The notes beneath the pieces are model-generated. The model was not told the DNA's origin. It did not search any database and saw only the letters and a program-made list of their open reading frames with translations. Made by a program: the position numbers and the translations under genes. Positions 1-4,555 of a DNA stretch of 10,449 nucleotides are shown piece after piece (position 1 is the stretch's first letter; the number at the start of each line of letters is the position of its first letter). The stretch spans positions 1 through 10,449 of the forward strand of contig JABMPZ010000076.1 of the NCBI GenBank assembly GCA_013203565.1. The letters run 5' to 3'. This DNA is from Parcubacteria group bacterium. Lineage in GTDB: Bacteria > Patescibacteriota > Minisyncoccia > Minisyncoccales > CG1-02-41-26.

Positions 1-309
1 GGCTCTGGAGCAATGAAGGATTTGGATAATAAAGATGTGTATAAGATAGCACAACAAGCAATTGATAAGGATAAATTAGTAGGAGCTATTTGTATAGCTT
101 CAGCCATCTTAGCAAATGCAGGGGTATTAAAGGGGAAAAAGGCTACTGTTTGGAGTAGTAATATGGATAAATCAGCAGTTAAGTTATTAGAGAAAGGAGG
201 TGCTGATTACAAAGAAGATGCAGTAGTAATAGATGGGAAGATAATTACTGCAAACGGACCAGAGCAAGCAAGGAGGTTTGCAGAAACAATGTTAAGTATG
301 TTAAAATAG
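1..309 (+). CDS. DJ-1/PfpI family protein, C-terminal part (5' end outside window)
   Basis: The reading frame is open from base 1 and ends at TAG 307-309; the gene starts upstream of the window. The opening GSGAM and the later AICIASAILANAGVLKGKKA and ITANGPEQARRF match the DJ-1/PfpI (class I glutamine amidotransferase-like) fold. The Cys of AICIA sits at the nucleophile elbow of this family. Members act as chaperones, deglycase or hydratase-like enzymes, or proteases, and the sequence does not decide which. The residue after the Cys is Ile, as in the PfpI-like proteins with AICIAP, not His as in AICHG members. The ATG at 13 is an internal Met. The next gene follows 22 bp later on the same strand. 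Family assignment is strong; the specific reaction is unknown. Confidence 0.88.
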   Translation, partial: GSGAMKDLDNKDVYKIAQQAIDKDKLVGAICIASAILANAGVLKGKKATVWSSNMDKSAVKLLEKGGADYKEDAVVIDGKIITANGPEQARRFAETMLSMLK

Positions 310-331
310 ATAATATTATTAAAATAGTATT

Positions 332-742
332 ATGCCTTTGAATAAAAAAGATTTAGAACAAATAAAAGATACAATTGAGGAAGTGTTTGAGCCATATTTT
401 GTTGCAATAAAAAAAGATTTTAATAGTATTGACGATAGATTTGATGGAGTAGACAAAAGATTTGATGGAATAGATTTAAGGTTCGATAGGGTAGATAAGA
501 GGTTTGATAAAGCCAAGGAAGAGAGACAGCAGATATTAAATAGATTAGAAGGCATAGAAAGGAGAGTTATTTTTATTGAAGATGTTATCACACGACATAC
601 TAAAGAGATAGAAAAAATTCAAAAAGAGTTTAAGACAATAAAAGTTATGTTAACTAAAATACAAGTCCAAAAGAAAACACATAAAAAGGAACTCGATATT
701 TTAGAAGAAAGAATAACAGCACTTGAAGTAAAAATTGCTTGA
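332..742 (+). CDS. Coiled-coil protein with RFD heptad repeats, unknown function
   Basis: This 136-residue protein has no signal peptide or membrane segment. Residues 25-78 are a heptad array: Arg-Phe-Asp recurs exactly every seven residues (RF at 36, 43, 50 and 57), with Val or Ile four positions after each Arg. That predicts a long alpha-helical coiled coil. A second helical stretch (about 85-136), rich in Lys and Glu, ends in ILEERITALEVKI. Similar short coiled-coil proteins are common in small-genome bacteria and have no assigned role; oligomerisation or scaffolding is only a guess. The ATG at 332 is preceded by AT-rich DNA with no SD, like the other core genes here. The TGA stop (740-742) overlaps the -35 box of the rplJL promoter. 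Confidence 0.75.
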   Translation: MPLNKKDLEQIKDTIEEVFEPYFVAIKKDFNSIDDRFDGVDKRFDGIDLRFDRVDKRFDKAKEERQQILNRLEGIERRVIFIEDVITRHTKEIEKIQKEFKTIKVMLTKIQVQKKTHKKELDILEERITALEVKIA

Positions 743-766
743 CAAAGGTTTGATAATAAGTAAACT
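739..766 (+). promoter_or_regulatory. Predicted sigma70 promoter of the rplJL operon
   Basis: A perfect -35 TTGACA (739-744) is followed after 16 bp by TAAACT (761-766), a 4/6 match to the -10 box. Transcription would begin near 773, right at the 5' end of the L10 leader, which supports the call. The -35 overlaps the stop codon of the upstream gene, so the operon is independently transcribed. Confidence 0.5.
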
Positions 767-772
767 GTAATT

Positions 773-880
773 AAGTCGCAGACAATAGGCAATTGAGGTT
801 ATCTCAACTTAAGACCTATCGAGACCAAATAAAACTATTTTGTTTTGTTTACATATCTGCGACAAGCAGATATTTTTTTA
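773..880 (+). ncRNA. Ribosomal protein L10 leader (autoregulatory RNA) with attenuator
   Basis: The order GCAGACAATAGG (778-789), variable hairpin, CCTATCGAG (815-823) is the conserved signature of the bacterial L10 leader (Rfam RF00557). ATAGG 785-789 pairs with CCTAT 815-819, and TTGAG 793-797 pairs with CTCAA 803-807 around a GTTAT loop. In the known Bacillus subtilis system the L10(L12)4 complex binds this kinked element and favours termination ahead of rplJ. Here GTCGCAGA (775-782) is also an exact complement of TCTGCGAC (856-863), which includes part of the downstream terminator's 5' arm. That gives an obvious antiterminator. The position 5' of rplJ is as expected. The direction of regulation is inferred from the B. 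subtilis precedent. Confidence 0.88.
853..879 (+). terminator. Intrinsic terminator (attenuator) in the rplJ leader
   Basis: ATATCTGC (853-860) and GCAGATAT (866-873) form a perfect 8-bp stem with a GACAA loop, followed by six T (874-879). It lies between promoter and gene, so it can only work as a conditional terminator. Its 5' arm is shared with the predicted antiterminator pairing to 775-782. Confidence 0.85.
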
Positions 881-909
881 TAATTTATTTTACGACAAAC
901 AAATTATAC

Positions 910-951
910 ATTGGATTCATTTGGGTACGATCGTACCCAAATGAATCCAAT
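910..951. repeat. 42-bp perfect palindrome immediately upstream of rplJ
   Basis: Bases 910-930 are the exact reverse complement of 931-951, with no spacer. Beyond one C/A mismatch, 3 more pairs extend it (906-908 with 953-955). The centre is GTACGATCGTAC. As RNA it would be a 19-bp hairpin with a GATC loop ending 7 nt before the rplJ ATG. There is no T-run, so it is not an ordinary terminator. Its centre ACGATCGT is shared with the palindrome at 4611-4650. Confidence 0.95.
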
Positions 952-958
952 ATATTTT

Positions 959-1486
959 ATGGCAAAAACAAAAGAACAGAAACAATCTACACTTGATAAA
1001 TTAAAACAGGGACTTTCAGAACAAAAGTCAGCTGTTTTTGTTGATTTCAGTAATGTTGATTCAAAGGCTCTTTTTCAGTTAAGAAAGGACTTAAAGGCAG
1101 AAGATTGTAATATCACTGTTGTTAAGAAAACAGTATTGAAAAAAGCATTAAATGTTTTAAATAAGAAAGATTTAGCAAAAAAGATTGATGAAGTTAAGGG
1201 GCAGTTAGCTTTAGTAGTTGGATTCAGTGATGAAGTAGCGCCTTCAAGAATTTGTTTTAATGCGCAAAAAGAAAATGAAGAGATAAAGCTCTTAGGAGGT
1301 ATTTTGAATGATGAATATCAAACACAGGAAACAATTTTAACATTAGCACAGTTACCTTCAAAGCAAGCATTACTTGGTCAATTGGTTGGCTCTTTGAATG
1401 CCCCAATTGCTGGGTTTGTCCATGCCTTAAAAGGTAATTTAAGTAATTTAGTTTGTGTAATGAGTGAAATACAAAAGGTCAAATAG
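959..1486 (+). CDS. rplJ: 50S ribosomal protein L10
   Basis: L10 anchors L7/L12 dimers to the GTPase-associated centre of the 50S subunit; its N-terminal domain binds 23S rRNA and its C-terminal helix binds L12. The 175-residue product has the family layout: MAKTKEQK start, SAVFVDFSNVDSKALFQLRKDLK, then the NITVVKKTVLKKAL segment, GQLALVVGF, and the tail with LLGQLVGSLNAPIAGFVHAL and a final Leu-rich helix. I chose ATG 959 because the alignment begins at MAK; TTG 911 and ATG 941 in the same frame lie inside the palindrome and add no family sequence. No SD precedes it. rplL follows 25 bp downstream. Expression is probably controlled by the L10 leader upstream. Confidence 0.97.
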   Translation: MAKTKEQKQSTLDKLKQGLSEQKSAVFVDFSNVDSKALFQLRKDLKAEDCNITVVKKTVLKKALNVLNKKDLAKKIDEVKGQLALVVGFSDEVAPSRICFNAQKENEEIKLLGGILNDEYQTQETILTLAQLPSKQALLGQLVGSLNAPIAGFVHALKGNLSNLVCVMSEIQKVK

Positions 1487-1511
1487 ATAAAATATTTTAA
1501 TATTTAAACAT

Positions 1512-1982
1512 ATGGCAGAAGAAAAAAAAGACGAGAAAAAAGAAGAAACTCCAAAGGAAGATAAAAAAACAGAAGAAGCTGAAGAGGAAACTGTAGAGGT
1601 TCCTACAAAGTTTAAGAAACTTGTTGAAGAAATTGAACAAATGCAAGTTATTGATTTAGCTGAACTTGTTAAAATCTTAGAAAAGAAGTTTGGTGTTTCA
1701 TCTGCTCCTGTAGCCGTAGCAGCCCCAGCCGGAGGTGCTCCTGCTGATGCTGTAGAAGAAAAGAGTTCATTCAATGTTGAGCTTACAGCTATTGGCGAAA
1801 AGAAAATTGATGTTATTAAGGCAGTAAGAGATATTACTCAAAAAGGCCTTAAAGAATCAAAGGATTTAGTTGACGCCGCAGCAAGTGCTCCTCAAATGAT
1901 TAAAGAGAATGCAAAGAAAGAAGAAGCAGAAGAGATTAAGAAACAATTTGAAGCAGCCGGAGCAACAGTTGAATTAAAGTAA
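1512..1982 (+). CDS. rplL: 50S ribosomal protein L7/L12, with long acidic N-terminal extension
   Basis: L7/L12 forms the mobile stalk that recruits and activates translational GTPases. Residues about 33-55 are the dimerisation domain (KLVEEIEQMQVIDLAELVKILEKKFGV), residues 56-80 the Ala/Pro-rich hinge (APVAVAAPAGGAPA), and residues 86-156 the factor-binding domain (KKIDVIKAVRDIT to AGATVELK). At 156 residues it is longer than the usual 120-130: a Lys/Glu-only extension of about 30 residues precedes the dimerisation domain. The C-terminal domain has local oddities: DITQKGLKESKDLV where most have TGLGLKEAKDLV, and extra Ala residues in KDLVDAAASAP. It has no SD. It is co-transcribed with rplJ and ends 11 bp before a terminator hairpin. 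Confidence 0.96.
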   Translation: MAEEKKDEKKEETPKEDKKTEEAEEETVEVPTKFKKLVEEIEQMQVIDLAELVKILEKKFGVSSAPVAVAAPAGGAPADAVEEKSSFNVELTAIGEKKIDVIKAVRDITQKGLKESKDLVDAAASAPQMIKENAKKEEAEEIKKQFEAAGATVELK

Positions 1983-1993
1983 ATAGATATTAG

Positions 1994-2030
1994 AAATCCG
2001 CCCAGCCCCATTAGGGGCTGGGCGGATTTT
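1994..2030 (+). terminator. GC-rich intrinsic terminator after rplL
   Basis: A perfect 16-bp stem (1994-2009 with 2014-2029) has a 4-nt ATTA loop. The upper stem is GCCCAGCCCC paired with GGGGCTGGGC, and the A-rich 5' arm and T-rich 3' arm give a short ATTTTGTTT tail. It lies 11 bp after the rplL stop. It ends the rplJL operon, which here does not continue into rpoB. Confidence 0.85.
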
Positions 2031-2041
2031 GTTTATACACA

Positions 2042-2056
2042 GATTTAGTTGACGCC
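2042..2056 (+). repeat. 15-bp exact copy of an internal rplL segment
   Basis: GATTTAGTTGACGCC at 2042-2056 repeats bases 1863-1877 inside rplL. The match stops abruptly on both sides. The copy supplies the -35 hexamer TTGACG of the next promoter. It may mark a junction where foreign DNA entered behind rplL. Confidence 0.7.
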
Positions 2057-2077
2057 ATAAGTATCTTCTGGTATATT
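2049..2077 (+). promoter_or_regulatory. Predicted sigma70 promoter (extended -10) for the sigma-like gene
   Basis: TTGACG (2049-2054), a 17-bp spacer, then TATATT (2072-2077) preceded by TGG (2069-2071), an extended -10 motif. It directs transcription toward the ORF at 2130, with an untranslated leader of roughly 45 nt. Confidence 0.7.
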
Positions 2078-2083
2078 AAATTA

Positions 2084-2093
2084 ACTCGTGGGT
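2084..2093 (+). repeat. 10-bp direct repeat ACTCGTGGGT, left copy
   Basis: The same 10 bp occurs at 4555-4564, right after the last gene of the SD-bearing segment. The two copies bracket that segment. A possible boundary repeat, but short enough that chance cannot be excluded. Confidence 0.45.
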
Positions 2094-2129
2094 TTGCATT
2101 TGTTTCTTTAACCAAAGGCGGAAAAGAAG

Positions 2130-2555
2130 ATGAATGGACAAAGAGTCGTGAGTAATGAGTTAGTGGAGAAAACAAGAAAGGGCAACACACAGGCATTTGA
2201 TAAACTAGCGGGGATATATTATCCTATAGTTTATCAAGAGGTACAGGATTATGCAGTACCGGAACTTGACGCAGAAGATGTCACTCAAGAGGTATTCTTC
2301 ATGTTGATTTTTTCTGTTAAGAGGATTAGGGATGCATTGGCACTTAATAGGTGGTTTGATAATACGATAAGAAGAAAGGTGGCCCTTTATCGTAGGAAAT
2401 CATTCGATCACAATGCGATGTTCATCCCAATAGTAGAGGTAAAAGGGGATGTGATGAGAGAGGCTCTTTTCGGAGTACAACTTGAAGCAGATGATAATGC
2501 TTGGTTGGAGAATTTCTTAGAGCTTCTTGAACAAACCCATGAAGTATTAGCATAG
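2130..2555 (+). CDS. Sigma-70 family (ECF-like) protein with region 2 only
   Basis: Residues 11-90 match sigma region 2, which binds the core RNA polymerase clamp and the -10 element. LVEKTRKGNTQAFDKLAGIYYPIVYQ resembles region 2.1, DAEDVTQEVFF (47-57) is the classic region 2.2 core-binding motif, and NRWFDNTIRRKVALYRRK (73-90) fits region 2.3/2.4. ECF sigmas usually run to 160-200 residues with a helix-turn-helix region 4. Here the 141-residue product ends in LENFLELLEQTHEVLA, just where region 4 would begin (normally ..LPxxxREVL..). No region 4 is apparent in the DNA after the stop. So it is either a truncated gene or a two-subunit-type sigma partner like B. subtilis RsoA. It has its own promoter and a weak purine-rich SD (AAAGGCGG, 2114-2121). 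Its target promoters are unknown. Confidence 0.75.
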   Translation: MNGQRVVSNELVEKTRKGNTQAFDKLAGIYYPIVYQEVQDYAVPELDAEDVTQEVFFMLIFSVKRIRDALALNRWFDNTIRRKVALYRRKSFDHNAMFIPIVEVKGDVMREALFGVQLEADDNAWLENFLELLEQTHEVLA

Positions 2556-2572
2556 TATAGAGGATTACAAAA

Positions 2573-2577
2573 AGGAG
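2573..2577 (+). promoter_or_regulatory. Strong Shine-Dalgarno site before a 25-codon ORF
   Basis: AGGAG (in AAAAAGGAGATGAGG) lies 10 bp before ATG 2588. A site this good is a reason to take the tiny downstream ORF seriously, or to see it as the remnant of a lost gene. Confidence 0.45.
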
Positions 2578-2587
2578 ATGAGGTTAT

Positions 2588-2665
2588 ATGAATGAGAAAT
2601 ATGGCTCGCTGGATGTTGAAAACATAAAGTGTTTTCAACAACCAGCGAGCCGTTTATTTACATAA
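2588..2665 (+). CDS. Possible 25-residue small ORF overlapping a terminator
   Basis: ATG 2588 opens 25 codons ending at TAA 2663-2665; the peptide begins MNEKYGSLDVENIKCF. An SD (AGGAG) precedes it, and it follows the sigma-like gene by 32 bp. The terminator hairpin (2603-2651) lies wholly inside the reading frame, so a transcript stopped there would lack the stop codon or barely reach it. It resembles no known family. It could be a real microprotein, a leader-type ORF coupled to the terminator, or the stump of a deleted gene. Confidence 0.3.
   Translation: MNEKYGSLDVENIKCFQQPASRLFT
2603..2651 (+). terminator. Long stem-loop ending the sigma-like transcription unit
   Basis: GGCTCGCTGG (2603-2612) pairs with CCAGCGAGCC (2642-2651). 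After one A/A mismatch, TGTTGAAAACA (2614-2624) pairs with TGTTTTCAACA (2630-2640) around a TAAAG loop. This gives 21 pairs in total, followed by the modest T-rich stretch GTTTATTT. It separates the sigma-like gene from the next promoter. Confidence 0.7.
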
Positions 2666-2669
2666 AAAT

Positions 2670-2698
2670 TTGACAAAGTAGTAAAGTTTTGGTATAAT
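2670..2698 (+). promoter_or_regulatory. Perfect-consensus sigma70 promoter for the lipoprotein operon
   Basis: TTGACA (2670-2675), 17 bp, TATAAT (2693-2698), with an extended -10 TGG (2690-2692). Both hexamers and the spacing are ideal, so strong constitutive housekeeping expression is expected. The leader (about 2705-2788) holds a small hairpin, AAAAACTG (2730-2737) with CAGTTTTT (2745-2752). Confidence 0.9.
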
Positions 2699-2777
2699 AT
2701 ATGCATAATTGATCTTTTCAATTCAGAGAAAAAACTGTGTTTTGCAGTTTTTATAGTCCTAATGTCTCTAACCTATG

Positions 2778-2782
2778 GAGGG
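2778..2782 (+). promoter_or_regulatory. Shine-Dalgarno site GGAGG of the lipoprotein gene
   Basis: GGAGG lies 6 bp before ATG 2789, the ideal spacing, and fixes the start. Core genes in this window show no comparable site. Confidence 0.85.
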
Positions 2783-2788
2783 TAAAAA

Positions 2789-3673
2789 ATGAGACAGTTT
2801 TTTGTTATTGGATTTGTGTTGTTGGTAAGTTGTTTTCTTTTCGGTTGTGGTTGGGATGACTCTGTCGCCACAAAATCTGATACAGATGTTATTGAAGTTG
2901 AGGTTGAGGTTATAAAACCAGGGGTGCTGGTTATTCCTCGTGGAGTCACCACAGATACTGGAGATCAGTTCGTAAGAGTATGGTGGTATGCTACTTATCA
3001 AGAAGGAGTTGACGGCTACAGGATTTACTGTAGTAATTCTCTTTATGGCGAGTATGACATTATAGGTGAAGTTGCGCCTGATGTTGAGTACTTTGACGAC
3101 TTGGATGTCGAAAATGGGGTTACCTATTACTACTTTGTTTCTGCCTTCAGTAATGACGGCAGAGAAAGCGATCTCAGCTACGAAGAGGTAGAAGACACTC
3201 CTCGTCCTGAGGGTGTTGTCAAATTGGACGACTATATCTTAAATCCGGATTTCAGTGGGTTTGACTTTACGAGATACCGTGATAATCGTAGTCAACCTTG
3301 GGCGCGACCAGATACAGATATATATTTTGGTGTTGACATTAGCATAGGGACGCCATTTATATATTCTGCCAACGGAAGCATATTCCAAGACCTTGGGGGA
3401 GATATTTCCATCTATAATGTGGATTCTGCTCCTCAAACTGATTATGTGGAAGGGTATATTGAAGCATTTATCAACCACGTTTACGCAGTTCATACAGTAG
3501 ACGACCATTATGCTGTTTTCAAAATCAATGATATGTTCTTGGACTGGTATGTTGTTGAAGGAGAAGATGGGGAAGAATGGGATGATATCTCTGAAGCATG
3601 GATGGAGATTGAATGGGCTGTTCAACTTCAAAAGGGTAACCCAGAGTTGGCACCGGGGAGGGATTCGAAATGA
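2789..3673 (+). CDS. Lipoprotein with a fibronectin type III domain
   Basis: The 294-residue product opens with a lipoprotein signal (MRQFFVIGFVLLVSCFLFGC): a hydrophobic core, then LFGC with Cys20 as the probable lipidation site (Phe at -2 is unusual). An acidic linker follows. Residues about 47-138 resemble an FN3 domain: VRVWWYATYQEGVDGYRIY, then the GVTYYYFVSAFSNDGRES strand pair typical of FN3 strands F and G. Residues 145-294 form a second, Tyr/Asp-rich beta domain, with HVYAVHTVDDHYAVFKI and a closing EIEWAVQLQKGNPELAPG. I do not recognise a catalytic motif. It probably sits on the cell surface as an adhesion or structural protein. It is first in a three-gene operon; the next gene overlaps its stop by 4 bp (ATGA). 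Confidence 0.82.
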   Translation: MRQFFVIGFVLLVSCFLFGCGWDDSVATKSDTDVIEVEVEVIKPGVLVIPRGVTTDTGDQFVRVWWYATYQEGVDGYRIYCSNSLYGEYDIIGEVAPDVEYFDDLDVENGVTYYYFVSAFSNDGRESDLSYEEVEDTPRPEGVVKLDDYILNPDFSGFDFTRYRDNRSQPWARPDTDIYFGVDISIGTPFIYSANGSIFQDLGGDISIYNVDSAPQTDYVEGYIEAFINHVYAVHTVDDHYAVFKINDMFLDWYVVEGEDGEEWDDISEAWMEIEWAVQLQKGNPELAPGRDSK

Positions 3674-4416
3674 AAAAGGCATTTTTGGCTTTACTAGTAA
3701 TGTTGTTCTTGTTCTCTGTCTCTATTTGTACCAGAGAGTCACAGGCAGATGGATCAAATCGGAAGGTTGTAACAGAAGAGAAGCCCAGTGTTGAGGAGTT
3801 TCAACAAGAGGTCCAAGAACTTAAGGATCATATTGAGGCCGTTGAGAAAGAGCGGGATGAGCTTTTAGAGGTCAAGAAACTTCAAAAAGGAAAACGGCCT
3901 CAGAAAACATGGAAGAAGTTACCACCATTCAAAGGGGCACCTACAAAGGAGCCCAAGCAGAAGAAGGTTTCTTCAAAAAAAAAGCCATACACTGGGGAGT
4001 TACAGGAGTCAGCTATATCTCCTGACTTTTTCCCGAAGACGATGTTTTTCTTGATAGCAGGGAAGGCAGTTGGTAGTTTGAGAGTCAACGAAGATGATAA
4101 ATCAGAATACTTCGTTGAGTTTGGACTGCGACTTGCCGAGGTCGGAAATACATCGCTTAACTGCCTTGTTGGCAAAGATGCGATGAGTATTTTCGGTGGT
4201 ATGGAGTTATCATATCGTGTGAAGTTATTAGAAGAACGAGGCGATTTGGTAGTTTCTGGGGGAGCTGTGTTCTCCCATGATGAAAACGATGAGTTATTTG
4301 CTTATCCAAGTTTAGCAATTGGATATCAAATCGGAGCTTTCAAGGTGAAAGCGAAATTCATCGCTATAGAATCCGATGCATTAATATGCCATCTCGGCAT
4401 AGGTGCTAGATTCTAA
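3670..4416 (+). CDS. Secreted protein: coiled coil, Lys-rich linker and beta-barrel-like C-terminus
   Basis: This 248-residue protein starts within the stop codon of the lipoprotein gene (ATGA overlap), so the two are translationally coupled. Residues 1-20 are a signal peptide core (MKKAFLALLVMLFLFSVSIC), with possible cleavage near SQA (24-26). Residues 40-72 are a predicted coiled coil (VEEFQQEVQELKDHIEAVEK). Residues 73-106 are very basic (Lys/Pro-rich). Residues 125-248 are short amphipathic beta-like segments separated by polar or Gly turns, ending LGIGARF. An alternating beta pattern with C-terminal Phe is the hallmark of outer-membrane barrels recognised by BamA. A barrel of about 120 residues with an N-terminal periplasmic coiled coil and basic stretch would suit an envelope-tethering protein. 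This is inference: no family is recognised. A lineage with no outer membrane would make the call puzzling. Confidence 0.78.
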   Translation: MKKAFLALLVMLFLFSVSICTRESQADGSNRKVVTEEKPSVEEFQQEVQELKDHIEAVEKERDELLEVKKLQKGKRPQKTWKKLPPFKGAPTKEPKQKKVSSKKKPYTGELQESAISPDFFPKTMFFLIAGKAVGSLRVNEDDKSEYFVEFGLRLAEVGNTSLNCLVGKDAMSIFGGMELSYRVKLLEERGDLVVSGGAVFSHDENDELFAYPSLAIGYQIGAFKVKAKFIAIESDALICHLGIGARF

Positions 4417-4424
4417 TAAGGAGG
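4417..4424 (+). promoter_or_regulatory. Full-length Shine-Dalgarno site TAAGGAGG
   Basis: TAAGGAGG lies 5 bp before ATG 4430 and just after the upstream stop codon. It is complementary to the entire usual anti-SD of 16S rRNA and is the main support for the 41-residue ORF as a gene. Confidence 0.85.
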
Positions 4425-4429
4425 AAAGA

Positions 4430-4555
4430 ATGAAAAGGGAAGTTATTTTAAAAGGAAACACCGCCATCGTGTTTCGTCCGGATGGCAGTCGCGTAACTTT
4501 GTATCTTTCTCCCTGTTCTTGCAAGAGCAAGAAAAAGAAGAAAAAGCAAAACTGA
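4430..4555 (+). CDS. 41-residue basic small protein with CxC and poly-Lys tail
   Basis: The ORF starts 13 bp after the barrel-like gene, behind a perfect SD, and ends at TGA 4553-4555. The peptide has two parts. An N-terminal beta-hairpin-like half (EVILKGNTAIVFRPDGSRVT, with PDG as a likely turn) leads into LYLSPCSC, and the tail is almost all Lys with a Cys-x-Cys just before it. There is no signal peptide, so it is probably cytoplasmic; the charge suggests nucleic-acid or acidic-partner binding, and CxC could bind metal or be redox-active. No family is recognised. Its place as the last gene of the lipoprotein operon, before a terminator, suggests a linked role. Confidence 0.7.
   Translation: MKREVILKGNTAIVFRPDGSRVTLYLSPCSCKSKKKKKKQN

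Noticed and set aside
433..513. Short tandem repeats suggesting a CRISPR or satellite array
   Set aside because: The 21-bp periodicity is the DNA of the in-frame RFD heptads of the coiled-coil protein; there are no spacers.
793..996. Plus-strand ORF of 67 codons over the rplJ leader
   Set aside because: It starts within the L10 leader hairpin, spans the terminator and palindrome and overlaps rplJ out of frame; no coding character.
2553..2590. Read-through of the sigma-like gene past TAG to recover region 4
   Set aside because: The in-frame continuation is only 11 codons to a TGA and does not form a helix-turn-helix; neither other forward frame shows one.
3239..3682. Minus-strand ORF of 147 codons inside the lipoprotein gene
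   Set aside because: It is antisense to a well-supported gene with signal peptide and FN3 motifs; a shadow reading frame.
3510..3794. Plus-strand ORF bridging the lipoprotein and barrel-like genes in another frame
   Set aside because: It overlaps both genes, whose ATGA coupling is clear, and has no SD of its own or domain character.
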